Of a stretch of DNA of 64,000 bases, positions 52,096 to 62,500 are shown piece after piece. Under the pieces are notes generated by a model, which did no database searches, was not told the origin of the DNA, and was given only the letters and a program-made list of their open reading frames with translations. The number at the start of each line of letters is the position of its first letter. Within the stretch, counting starts at the first letter, position 1. The position numbers and the translations under genes are program-made. Origin of the DNA: Muraenolepis orangiensis (lineage: Eukaryota; Chordata; Actinopteri; Gadiformes; Muraenolepididae); contig CM051002.1 in NCBI GenBank assembly GCA_027704905.1, positions 821,832 through 885,831 on the forward strand, written 5' to 3'.

Positions 52096-52423
52096 CAAAT
52101 AATTTCAAGATAAATTACTAAACAACGACCGGAGACTCATTACCGCCAACACAATAAGTAACATTCCAATGCTCCTATAATGGTGGCGGTCATTGCGATG
52201 TGACTTTGCGATGTTCAAGCCCTCTCGTTAGGCTTCAGATCTTGGGGATGGAACACAGGAGTCCCTATCTTCCTGTATATGCAGTAACTCAAGTTTTACT
52301 CTCCCTCAAGTTCACCAAACCTGTGAGGGGTTGAGTAAAGTAATAATATACTTTCTATCTTGTTGCAAAAACGTAATTGCATTCTGTGTGTATTAATGTA
52401 GGGTATATTGTACAGCAAATACA

Positions 52424-52431
52424 CAATACAC
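52424..52431. repeat. hAT target-site duplication CAATACAC (left)
   Basis: The same octamer is at 53,268-53,275 beyond the right terminus. Confidence 0.92.
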
Positions 52432-52931
52432 CAGTGGTGAAGTGTCAGGGCCTTCAAGGTATTCAGAGGAACCCTCAGATGAAACAAAACAAAATCGAAT
52501 TTATTGTATTAATACAATTTAAATCAAATGAATAAATGAGAATCGTATCTGTGTTGTTTATCTGTTATATTACAGTGTTACGTTGATTTGTTTGTCTTTC
52601 TCGGTCCATGCACGACGCATTTGAGTGGTTTTGTGTTGAAAAAACAATGCAACCAATCAGATATTTTTCTGGGTTGCTGGGAAGAATATCCATCAACACT
52701 ACTCTCTGTTCTTGAGTGAATGCCTTGGCCCTTGACTGAATGAGAGCGTACCGTTTGGATTGACAATTTGATCAACCAATCATATATTGGTTTGTAGCCA
52801 ATGGGCGGTTTCTTTCAGATTTCCCAACAGGTCCATAGTGCGCTAGAAGGTCCCGTGAGTTCACTGGCTCGAGACAGAGGATCTAGCGTGTGCTACGTTG
52901 GTTTTTTTCTACGTAGGTTTTTTATGTCGAA

Positions 52932-53030
52932 ATGGCAACAGTTGAAGATGATGTTGTTGTGGAATTGTTGTTAGTACCTTTTTCAAGACGACCATTCAGT
53001 GAAAAGATGGACATTATAAAAAAGTTTTAA
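52932..53030 (+). pseudogene. hAT transposase start fragment, 32 codons
   Basis: The frame encodes an acidic leader (MATVEDDVVVELLLVPF) and then SRRPFSEKMDIIKKF before a stop. The PFSRRxFxEKxDI(I/V)KK pattern is typical of the leader before the TTF-type zinc finger of fish ZMYM1-like hAT transposases, as I recall that family. The stop coincides with the internal deletion: dimerisation-domain sequence starts three bases later. It lacks the zinc finger and all catalytic residues. Confidence 0.7.
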
Positions 53031-53032
53031 CG

Positions 53033-53166
53033 ATCCCCGTCACCACTGCATCTGTGGAAAGGACATTTTCCGCCCTCAAATAGATAAAAACATATGGAGC
53101 AACAGAACAGGACAATCCCGGCTCACTGCATTAGCTTCCATAGCTATTGAAAGGAAACTTCTTTAG
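53033..53166 (+). pseudogene. hAT C-terminal dimerisation domain remnant
   Basis: The reading begins IPVTTASVERTFSALK, matching the hAT dimerisation signature (T-x-ER-x-FS-x-LK). It then has a stop and a frameshift and resumes as TGQSRLTALASIAIERKLL, the RL-x-LA-x-(L/I)-x-IE end of the same domain. Both halves are needed for transposase oligomerisation in hAT proteins; here the domain is broken and non-functional. Confidence 0.85.
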
Positions 53167-53275
53167 GATCTGAAAAGCAGTGATCAGCTTTATGACCGGG
53201 TTATCGATACATTCATCCAGACAGATGGTCCAGAAGGTCCAGTTGTGATTGACATGGTTCGCCACTGCAATACAC

Positions 53276-54519
53276 ATAGATATCGGAACTGAACTGGGGA
53301 TTCTTATATCATGGATGATGGGCTTCAATGCATGAATAATACTGATGAGCAATGATGTTGATATACTTCACACAAAATAATTATATTTTATTATGGGAGC
53401 AATTAAAACAACTCTGTTTTTACATTTTGACTGAAGCCGAGATGTTTTTCCCAGAAGAAAAAGAAAAATTATTGTTGGATAAAAATTGCATGGATTGGTG
53501 AATTAGGATGAAGAAAAAGGGGTATTGCATGTAAATTACCCAAAACATTGGACATATCCATCTATAAATTAAAACCCAATTTTGTTACAGGAGTAATTGG
53601 CAATTGATTGTTTGTTGTTGTCATCAGAGACGTTTAAACGTGTTGTCATTAGACTTAGCTAAACTAACAACAAGCCCCACAGAAAGCAAATGAGATCCAT
53701 TTCCTAAAGGAGGCAGAAGGGAATGACGGATTAATTTACGTCTCATTTATATATATTTTTACTGCAGAATCCAGTACCCAACTGTAAATAAATTCTTTTA
53801 GCTTTTTAGTTTGGTCCTTCTTTGTCAGGGACGGGTACAACACGTCTTTTTGTATGACGAAGCACAGATGCTGAACTCCCAGATGCCATTCCTATCCACC
53901 CTGATGCTGTTCATCATCGTTTCCACATCCCTACAAGTCATAACAAAAAAGAGCACAAACTCACATTTTAAAGCGTTTTGAGAAGAAGGCGCAGGCCTCA
54001 GCCACAGCTCAGAGTCATGGTTACTGGACTGTTCAACACTAAGCAAAGATTATTCCTCTGGGGACCACTGGATCCTTACTGGAGAGGACCGCTGTAATGT
54101 TCTCCTCCACAGCAGCCCTTAGGGCACCCAGATAAGAAAATATGAAAAATGACACCATTGGGGAGCTAGAGTGTTGTTTTCTTCCTTACCGAGTAAATAT
54201 GCTTCCTCAAAGCAGTTTTTACTTAAATATGTCCCATGGTGTTTTTTTCCTTTATGAATATTTTGCTCACCACCGCGGTGACATCATTTTGTGTAGTTGT
54301 GTTACACCGTTCGTAATACGAATCTACAATCAATGCACATTTCATTTTTCCAGACAATGTCGGTCTACTCAAGAGTGTAATTTACAAGGGTAGCCAGGGG
54401 CCACCTAGCCTTCCATTAGGAACATATGAGCCCACCCGGCTTATCAGTGTTTTACAGCATTTCACAGCATTATAATGCAAAAATGCATGAGTAGGTTTCT
54501 CACAGCTCTACTTTTGTGT
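53276..54519. other. No gene recognised
   Basis: AT-rich, unique-looking. The 73-residue ORFs on the minus strand (53,131 and 53,825) have no recognised domain; the first overlaps the hAT remnant antisense. Confidence 0.5.
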
Positions 54520-54790
54520 GTTGTATGCAGTATGTAGACTTACTTGAGTCTTGTTAGCTCTATTGTTCGCTTGTTAGCTCTATTGTTTGCGAATTGTTAG
54601 CTCTATTGCTAGCTAACTTATTGTACTTTAACCGGAGCACTAGTTCTGCTCACGGAGGCTTGTTAGGAGGGAAATGCACTTATGACTTCTGGTGACAAGT
54701 TCTCTTGTCTACCTATGTTGAATGACCTTATTGTAAGTCGCTTTGGACAAAAGCATCTGCTAAATGAATGGAATGTTAAGTAATGTTGTT
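54520..54790 (+). mobile_element. Fish SINE/LINE 3' region with short tandem 5' part
   Basis: Three copies of TTGTTAGCTCTATTG lie at about 54,556-54,610. They are followed by CTTGTCTACCTATGTTGAAT and the diagnostic tail TTGTAAGTCGCTTTGGACAA, AAGCATCTGCTAAATGAAT, with a short (AATGTTAAGT)-like end. Confidence 0.7.
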
Positions 54791-56116
54791 TTATGGATGC
54801 TGCTTTGCATTGTCAAATCGAACGTTGCGAATGTGAAAGTGGAACAGAATAACTTTGTAACTTTGTAACTTTGGGTCTCTGTGTGGAATGACGTCTTTGT
54901 GGACAATTTCATCTTTACATTAGTATGGTATTTTGAGCAGCATATTGTGTATAGTAACTCTGTCATGGCATATCTGTATGAATGACCTATTTTGGACTAT
55001 AAACGGCACATTTTGCGGAAAGATGATATGTTTGCATGCCTGCACTTTTAATACAGTTGTCGAATTGATGGTAGGAGCTGAGATAACTTTTTTAAGGAAT
55101 AACTAACAGCAGACTTATGTTGAAAAGAACCAGGTTAACCAAATGCCTCCTGCCAAAGCCCAATGAGTCCTTCAGACCAGGGCTCAACGTACTCACACTG
55201 ACACGTATCTAGCCACAGACCCTTGTCGATCTTCTCTGAGACATTGCTATTATTAGGGGGTTTTAATGGCTGTGAGACTGAGCAGAGTGGCTTATCTGTG
55301 GTAGCAAGAAGAGGCAAGAACCCATCATGCTTATTGTTAGCATCCACACACAGCTACACACATCCATACCCACGTTTCCTGCTAAATTAGCGATGCCCTA
55401 AGAGGCCAGATGTCAGACCTTTCGACCCCTCAATCAATTTGACACGAGTCAAAATGAAGAAGTGGGGGAAGAAGACAGGAGCTGATGTCTGGTGACTGGG
55501 AGGTTGCTGGTTCGATACCCTGCGAGGTGTCCCTTAGCAAGACACCCAGCTGTCTCCTCCATATGTGGCTGCGATAGGAACAAGATGTGAAGTTATGGAA
55601 TTATATATGGAATTTTGGATCTTACAAATAACTTATACTGTAGTTATGTTTAAAGTACTGGGTACCTACTCTATTATTACAAGCTGCAGCATGACCATAG
55701 AGCGGAGCAAACATCTGGACCACTTTCAAATGGATTATTCGAGGAAAACAATTAAAGTTATCTCTTTGAAAAAGTATAAACACCATTGCTTAGAAAATGT
55801 AGATAAGCAATCTATTCGAGAAATCCCATGTTTCTAAGAGTTTAAATGTTTTAATCCGTATACATTTAAATAGTCTAAAAGTTCTGATTAATTACATAAC
55901 AATTTTTTGAATAGTTATATAAACTTTTAATTATTATTCTAGCATAAAGTAGCCTATGAAGGAGTTCAGTTAGAAATGTGGGAGTAATGATAATTCTAAT
56001 GATAATGATAGATAATAGAAGTTACACACCTTCAATGCAGCTTATTGTTTGGAAATATTTTAATATGTCTTTTTTTCACGCCTGATCCTGAGGCATACAG
56101 TATAATGCAAGTATGT
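54791..56116. other. No gene; SINE B-box fragment
   Basis: About 55,493-55,570 (GGGAGGTTGCTGGTTCGATA, then CCTTAGCAAGACACCCAGC) is a SINE piece. The remainder is AT-rich. The ORF at 55,565-55,837 is unrecognised. Confidence 0.5.
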
Positions 56117-57033
<917 letters not shown>

Positions 57034-57038
57034 TAGAC
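57034..57038. repeat. LTR-element target-site duplication TAGAC (left)
   Basis: TAGAC immediately precedes the TG of the 5' LTR and recurs at 59,009-59,013 right after the CA of the 3' LTR. Five bases fits Gypsy/chromovirus integration. Confidence 0.93.
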
Positions 57039-57228
57039 TGTCACGGTTACGGTGGTTGGCAGGGGGCGTGGCCTAGCCACGTGCGCTGGTGGCGCACACA
57101 CCCCTGTCAACAATCACGTTGGTTGGCAGGGGGCGTGGCCTAGCCACGTGCGCTGGCCACACACATACACACACACACACCTGGACTCAATAATTCCCTT
57201 GTCTAATTGCTAATCACCTCACCTGGGG

Positions 57229-57236
57229 TATATATA
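57229..57236 (+). promoter_or_regulatory. LTR TATA box
   Basis: TATATATA lies 31 bp upstream of 57,260. A start there would place GTGAGGTCGTT exactly at the 5' end of the RNA. The 3' LTR has the same box at 58,694-58,701. Confidence 0.8.
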
Positions 57237-57259
57237 CTTTGTCTATCCTTTACCCCAGC

Positions 57260-57270
57260 GTGAGGTCGTT
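57260..57270 (+). promoter_or_regulatory. Self-primer sequence at predicted transcript 5' end
   Basis: GTGAGGTCGTT is the exact reverse complement of AACGACCTCAC at 57,545-57,555, and the pairing stops at both ends. In the Tf1/sushi group the first 11 nt of the RNA fold back onto the primer-binding site and are cleaved to prime minus-strand synthesis. Length and position here match that model; the start site itself is inferred. Confidence 0.85.
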
Positions 57271-57468
57271 ACGGATACTGTTTCGATCGCCCGACTGCGT
57301 CTATCGGAGAGATAGTTCGCACCCCGGTCGCCTGCCCTCTCCCGTCTGTTTCGATCGCCCGACTGCGTCTATCGGAGAGATAGTTCGCACCCCGGTCGCC
57401 TACTTACTCTGCGTTCACGTATTTATTCTACTCCCATGCACCCTTGTGTCTTTGTGTGTGCTTGAGCT

Positions 57469-57474
57469 AATAAA
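57469..57474 (+). terminator. LTR polyadenylation signal AATAAA
   Basis: AATAAA lies downstream of the predicted start, as expected for the R/U5 part of an LTR. The 3' LTR copy at 58,934-58,939 would terminate the genomic RNA. Confidence 0.75.
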
Positions 57475-57544
57475 GCCGTTCGTATCACTCTCCATCTGTC
57501 GTTGTCTGCGTTCGGGGTCCAACCCACACTCCTCACCGCGACAG

Positions 57545-57555
57545 AACGACCTCAC
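57545..57555 (+). promoter_or_regulatory. Primer-binding site, self-primed type
   Basis: AACGACCTCAC begins one base after the 5' LTR. It does not start with TGG as tRNA-primed sites usually do, but it pairs perfectly with 57,260-57,270. Confidence 0.85.
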
Positions 57556-57559
57556 CACC

Positions 57560-58492
57560 ATGGACCCCGGCAACTGCGACTTGTGGAGGATCACCCTGAT
57601 CGCCCAGGAAAAGGCGAACACTGCGCATATTCGGGCTTGGTTGGCCGCGACCGTAAGGACTTTCGGTTTTCCTCCACCGACCGCTCCGCACCCGGCTGAC
57701 GACGCCGCTCCGCACCCGGCGGACGACGTCGCTCCGCACCCGGCGGACGACGCCGCTCCGCACCCGGCTGACGACGTCGCTCCGCACCCGGCTGACGACG
57801 CCGCTCCGCACCCGGCGGACAGCGCCGCTCCGCACCCGGCGGACGACGCCGCTCCGCACCCGGCGGACGACGCCGCTCCGCACCCGGCGGACGACGCCGC
57901 TCCGCACCCGGCGGACGACGCCGCTCCGCACCCGGCGGACGACGCCGCTCCGCACCCGGCGGACGACGTCGCTCCGCACCCGGCGGACGACGTCGCTCCG
58001 CACCCGGCTGACGACGTCGCTCCGCACCCGGCTGACGACGTCACGCAGCCCCCGTCTGCGGACGCTACGCCGGATCCGCCCGACGATGTCACGCAACCCC
58101 CGTCTGCTGACGCCACGCCGGATCCGCCCGACGACGTCACGCAGCCCCCGTCTGCGGACGCTACGCCGTTCCCGCCCGACGATGTCACGCAGCCTCCGTC
58201 TGCTGACGTCAGGCAGCCCCCGTCTGCTGACGTCAGGCAGCCCCCGTCTGCTGACGTCACGCAGCCCCCGTCTGCTGACGTCACGCAGCCCGCAGCCCCC
58301 CGTGGCTCTCTTCCCGGGCCCCACCCGCCCACCAAATCTCCTCCACCCCCCCGGATCATCGACTGGGACGCAGACGGTCCAGAGGGGCGGGGTTGGCCCC
58401 CGCGCTGCTACAGTCGGGATCTGCTATTTTCCCTCGACTGCCACCGGGAACACCCCTTCAAGCCGGGTTGGACGCCAGGAGGCGCCCGTTGA
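57560..58492 (+). CDS. Gag-start/tandem-repeat/chromodomain-end fusion protein
   Basis: 310 codons from an ATG in good context (CCACCATGG) five bases after the primer-binding site. The frame is also open upstream into the LTR, but that ATG (57,239) lies before the predicted transcript start. Residues 1-41 (MDPGNCDLWRITLIAQEKAN onward) resemble the MDP-start Gag leader of fish sushi-like elements. Residues 42-161 are fifteen copies of APHPADD(A/V) encoded by perfect 24-bp units. Residues 162 to about 245 are TQPPSAD-type repeats, followed by a proline-rich linker. Residues 265-310 (RIIDWDADGPEGRGWPPR, then HREHPFKPGWTPGGAR) match the second half of the chromodomain ending chromovirus integrases (typically DWEGYGPEERSW). 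There are no enzymatic domains. An uninterrupted frame through long repeats suggests selection or very recent origin. Its function is unknown. Confidence 0.72.
   Translation: MDPGNCDLWRITLIAQEKANTAHIRAWLAATVRTFGFPPPTAPHPADDAAPHPADDVAPHPADDAAPHPADDVAPHPADDAAPHPADSAAPHPADDAAPHPADDAAPHPADDAAPHPADDAAPHPADDAAPHPADDVAPHPADDVAPHPADDVAPHPADDVTQPPSADATPDPPDDVTQPPSADATPDPPDDVTQPPSADATPFPPDDVTQPPSADVRQPPSADVRQPPSADVTQPPSADVTQPAAPRGSLPGPHPPTKSPPPPRIIDWDADGPEGRGWPPRCYSRDLLFSLDCHREHPFKPGWTPGGAR
57683..58042 (+). repeat. 15 x 24-bp coding minisatellite
   Basis: Exactly 360 bp of GCTCCGCACCCGGCGGACGA-type units, in frame and CpG-dense. Variation is limited to GGCGG/GGCTG, GCC/GTC and one AGC, so copies were homogenised recently. 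Confidence 0.97.
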
Positions 58493-58500
58493 GGGGGGGG
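58491..58500 (+). promoter_or_regulatory. Polypurine tract
   Basis: GAGGGGGGGG, overlapping the ORF stop codon, lies three bases (TAC) before the 3' LTR. This is the expected plus-strand priming site. Confidence 0.85.
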
Positions 58501-58503
58501 TAC

Positions 58504-59008
58504 TGTCACGGTTACGGTGGTTGGCAGGGGGCGTGGCCTAGCCACGTGCGCTGGTGGCGCACACACCCCTGTCAACAATCACGTTGGTTGGCAGGGGGCG
58601 TGGCCTAGCCACGTGCGCTGGCCACACACATACACACACACACACCTGGACTCAATAATTCCCTTGTCTAATTGCTAATCACCTCACCTGGGGTATATAT
58701 ACTTTGTCTATCCTTTACCCCAGCGTGAGGTCGTTACGGATACTGTTTCGATCGCCCGACTGCGTCTATCGGAGAGATAGTTCGCACCCCGGTCGCCTGC
58801 CCTCTCCCGTCTGTTTCGATCGCCCGACTGCGTCTATCGGAGAGATAGTTCGCACCCCGGTCGCCTACTTACTCTGCGTTCACGTATTTATTCTACTCCC
58901 ATGCACCCTTGTGTCTTTGTGTGTGCTTGAGCTAATAAAGCCGTTCGTATCACTCTCCATCTGTCGTTGTCTGCGTTCGGGGTCCAACCCACACTCCTCA
59001 CCGTGACA
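58504..59008 (+). repeat. 3' LTR (505 bp)
   Basis: Same length and apparently identical to the 5' LTR except T at 59,004, which restores the perfect TGTCACGG/CCGTGACA terminal inverted repeat. The 100-residue ORF in it duplicates the one in the 5' LTR and is not a gene. Confidence 0.96.
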
Positions 59009-59500
59009 TAGACTGCGATTAAAGAGATCCTTTAGCGGATGAACACTGCTCTCAATGCAGAACTGACAATGTAAAAAAGTGAGTATATTGTTGTTTTTTT
59101 TGACAATCTTTCAAAAACAACGACACTATTTTTTTTCCTGGTGACAGCAATAGCAAGTGAAGTCCATTTTATTTGTATAACCATCATAGTTACAATCTCG
59201 AATGGTTTCACAGACCTACTTTGGGGCCAGACATGTAATGGTAGGATTAAACAAAGCAGAAACAAACATTGGGTAGAAATGTCTGTTTATCCATCCATGG
59301 TGCACTATTTGGCAAAAAGGCCATGAAGAGACAAACCACCGCTAATCCACTTTGGCTAGCTGAGCAGACTTAGCTTCCTGATGGATGTCCTGGTGGGAGA
59401 GTTATCATGGCGGTGAAGGGCAGTCATTTAAATTACCCGTTTTGTTTTAACTGTTTCACATGACATATTTGGGAAAAATAATTGTTTTGTCGTGCTCTTT
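59009..59500. other. Right TAGAC duplication, then no gene recognised
   Basis: TAGAC (59,009-59,013) closes the LTR element. The rest is AT-rich unique-looking DNA up to the repeat that hosts the L2. Confidence 0.6.
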
Positions 59501-59534
59501 GTTGTGCCCCCACGCTCTAATCGATCCCAGGTGT
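59501..59534. repeat. Complex dispersed repeat, locus B, left piece plus AGGTGT
   Basis: GTTGTGCCCCCACGCTCTAA...ATCCCAGGTGT matches 49,696-49,729 at locus A. AGGTGT (59,529-59,534) is the left target-site duplication of the L2; the match resumes after the L2 at 62,785. Confidence 0.9.
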
Positions 59535-62500
59535 ATGTAGATCCCGAGTATGGCGCCGTACGAGATGGCTGCCGTGTCGCGAGCTCCCGCACGACGACGC
59601 AGTTTTTTGTTATTTATTCTTTTTATTGCAACTTTTTTAGTTCAGGATGTTAGCAGCAAGTTCACTTATAACTTCTGCACACTTTGGGAGATCAGATCGA
59701 CAGTCGCTCGCCGCCTACCGGAGTTTTTTCACTCTTTCGACTCGGACGTCCCGCCCGAAGTCACAGCTGGATTATCTCCGTCCATTTTGGGCACGATTAC
59801 GCGCAAGCGTCGCCGGAGGAAGCGAGGGAAGCGAGCCGGCGTGCTAGTCAGGCTGAGATGTCGATCCGATCGCCCCCCACTACCCACCATTCTACTGGCT
59901 AATGTACAGTCTCTGGACAATAAGTTAAGCGAACTACAGGCTCGTATTCAATTCCACCGGGAAACTAGGGACAATTGCATTATCTGCCTTACGGAGACAT
60001 GGATGTCGGAGGGGGTTACCGACGCAGCTATCGAGCCGACGGGATTTTCCGTACACCGGGCGGACAGAACAAAGGCTCTCTCCGGTAAAGATCGCGGAGG
60101 GGGGGTATGTCTCATGATAAACAGATCTTGGTGCAACCAAAGTCATGTACATCCCCTCAAGTCTTTCTGTTCCCCGGACCTGGAGTACCTGATGCTTATG
60201 TGCCGTCCATACTGGCTACCTCGGGAGTTTACAGCGGTAACCGTGACCGCTGTTTACATTCCCCCACAAGCCAACACGGACACAGCGCTGAAGGAACTGT
60301 ACGGGGCTATCAGCGAACAGGAGTCGGCCCACCCCGAGGCTGCTCTCATCGTAGCGGGGGACTTCAACAAGGCGAACCTGAAGAAGGTTCTCCCGAAGTT
60401 CTACCAACACATAAAGAGCAACACACGGGGCGAGCGGATCCTCGACCACTGCTACACTCCCTTCCGTGATGGCTACAAGGCCCTCCTCCGCCCACCGTTC
60501 GGCAAATCAGATCACCGCTCTATCCAGCTGCTCCCCGCCTATAGGCAGAGACTGAAGCAGCAACCGATCGCTGTGAGGGAGGTCCAATGCTGGTCGGACC
60601 AATCAGATTCTACGCTGCAGGATTGTTTTGATCACGCTGACTGGCACATGTTCCGCGTTGCCTCGGACAATAACATCAACGAGTACGCGTCGTCGGTCAC
60701 CGGGTTCATCAAGAAGTGCATAGATGACGTTGTTCCGACCAAGTCGGTTCGGATATATCCCAACCAGAAACCGTGGATTAACGGCGATGTTCGCGCTGCC
60801 CTACATGCGCGTAACGCCGCCTTTGGTTCCGGGAATACGGAGGAATATACGAGAGCCCGTTACGACCTCCGTAAGACCATCGTCACTGCCAAGCGGGAGT
60901 ATAAGGACAGAGTGGAGGATAAATTCAAGAAACACGATGCGAGGGGTATGTGGCAGGGGCTGCAGAATATAACGAACTTCAGAGGGAGAACCAGTTGTGT
61001 AGAGAACTCCTCTACCTCCCTCCCAGGAGAGCTAAATACATTTTTTGCTCGGTTCGACGTAAACGGCAGCCCGCCGAAGCCAGCACCGACTGGGGAGACC
61101 AGCCAGCTGCGCATCTCGGAGGCGGATGTGCGCCGCACCTTTAAGCGGCTGAACATCCGTAAGGCGGCAGGCCCCGACGACATCCCGGGCCGCGTCCTCA
61201 GAGCATGCGCAGACCAGTTGGCAGGAGTCTTTGCAGACATCTTCAACCTCTCCCTGTCCCAGGCTGTTGTCCCCGCGGTCTTCAAGATATCCACCATCGT
61301 GCCTGTCCCTAAACAAACCAAGGTAACATGCCTGAATGACTACAGACCTGTGGCCCTCACCTCGATCGTTAGCAAATGCTTCGAGAGGTTGGTCAAGGAC
61401 TTTATTTGCTCCGTGTTACCTACCACGCTGGACCCATGGCAATTTGCATATCGTCAAAATAGATCCACGGACGACGCAATTGCCATGGCCCTCCACACTG
61501 CCCTTTCCCACTTGGAGGGGAAGAACTGTTATGTGCGAATGCTGTTTGTGGACTACAGCTCAGCATTCAACACAATAGTTCCTGCCAAGCTCGACACCAA
61601 GCTGAGAGGTCTAGGCGTACCCCCATCCATGTGCAGCTGGATACTGAACCTCCTGTCGGACCGCCGCCAGGTGGTGAGGATGGGCAGCACCACATCAGAG
61701 CCACTGACCCTCAACACGGGAGCCCCCCAGGGATGCGTGCTGAGCCCTCTCCTCTACTCCCTCTACACCCACGACTGCATGGCTATGCACAGCTCCAACG
61801 TCATCGTCAAGTTTGCTGACGACACGACAGTGATGGGCCTGATCGCCGGCGACGACGAGACAGCCTACAGGGAGGAGGTCGGATCGCTGGAGCAGTGGTG
61901 CCAGGAGAACAGCCTCGCCCTCAACGTCAAGAAGACCAAGGAGCTGATCGTGGACTTCAGGAGGCAGAGGGGAGAGCACAGCCCTATCTCCATCGACGGC
62001 GTTGCAGTAGAGAGGGTCAGCAGCTTCAAGTTCCTCGGCGTGCACATCTCCGAGGACCTCACATGGTCCACGCACACCACACACGTGGTGAAAAAGGCCC
62101 AACAACGCCTGTATTTTCTCAGGCGTCTGAAGAAATTCAGCATGGGCCCCCGCATCCTGAGAACATTCTACAACGGCACCATCGAGAGTGTTCTGACAGG
62201 GTGTATCACCGCCTGGTACGGGAACTGCACGGCACTCGAGCGCAGAGCGCTTCAAAGGGTGGTGCGGACGGCCCAGTATATCGTTGGAGGTGAGCTCCCC
62301 TCCCTCCTGGACATTTACAACCAGCGGTGCGTGGCCAAGGCCAAAAGAATTATAAAAGACATTGCCCACCCCAGCCACGAACTTTACTCACTATTACCGT
62401 CAGGCAGGCGATACCGCAGTATCAAGTGTCGTACAAATAGGCTTAGAGATAGCTTCCACAGTCAGGCCATCAGGCTGCTGAACAAGGGCGTATAACATAT

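Larger units (their letters stand above)
52432..53267 (+). mobile_element. hAT deletion derivative (ZMYM1-like transposase remnants)
   Basis: 836 bp starting CAGTGGTGAAGTGTCAGG and ending, on the other strand, CAGTGGCGAACCATGTCA, with perfect 8-bp CAATACAC duplications. It retains a transposase start (52,932-53,030) fused to the end of the hAT C-terminal dimerisation domain (about 53,033-53,166). Everything between, including the catalytic core, is deleted. Confidence 0.93.
57039..57543 (+). repeat. 5' LTR (505 bp)
   Basis: Starts TGTCACGG and ends CCGCGACA. By eye it differs from the 3' LTR only at 57,539 (C versus T at 59,004). It contains a TATA box (57,229-57,236), a predicted transcript start at 57,260 and AATAAA at 57,469-57,474. 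Two internal duplications are visible: GGTTGGCAGGGGGCGTGG near 57,053 and 57,121, and a segment of about 55 bp at 57,279 repeated at 57,347. Confidence 0.96.
57039..59008 (+). mobile_element. Non-autonomous Tf1/sushi-like chromovirus LTR retrotransposon
   Basis: A complete 1,970-bp element: TG...CA LTRs of 505 bp each, a 960-bp internal region with primer-binding site, one ORF and a polypurine tract, and a 5-bp TAGAC duplication. No protease, reverse transcriptase, RNase H or integrase core is present. The ORF keeps a Gag-like start and a chromodomain-like end, so this is an internal deletion derivative of a chromodomain-bearing Gypsy element. The near-identical LTRs mean that it inserted recently. 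It must have been mobilised by enzymes of an autonomous relative elsewhere in the genome. Confidence 0.92.

Noticed and set aside
57239..57559. Upstream ATG extending the LTR-element ORF to 417 residues
   Set aside because: It begins before the predicted transcript start at 57,260, inside the LTR. The ATG at 57,560 has a better context and follows the primer-binding site.
57415..58359. 314-residue minus-strand ORF (Ser/Ala/Gly/Cys repeat)
   Set aside because: Antisense shadow of the 24-bp in-frame repeat of the LTR-element ORF.
61695..62378. 227-residue minus-strand ORF
   Set aside because: Antisense of the L2 reverse-transcriptase coding region. A similar antisense ORF appears on the plus strand over the 4-kb L2 fragment.
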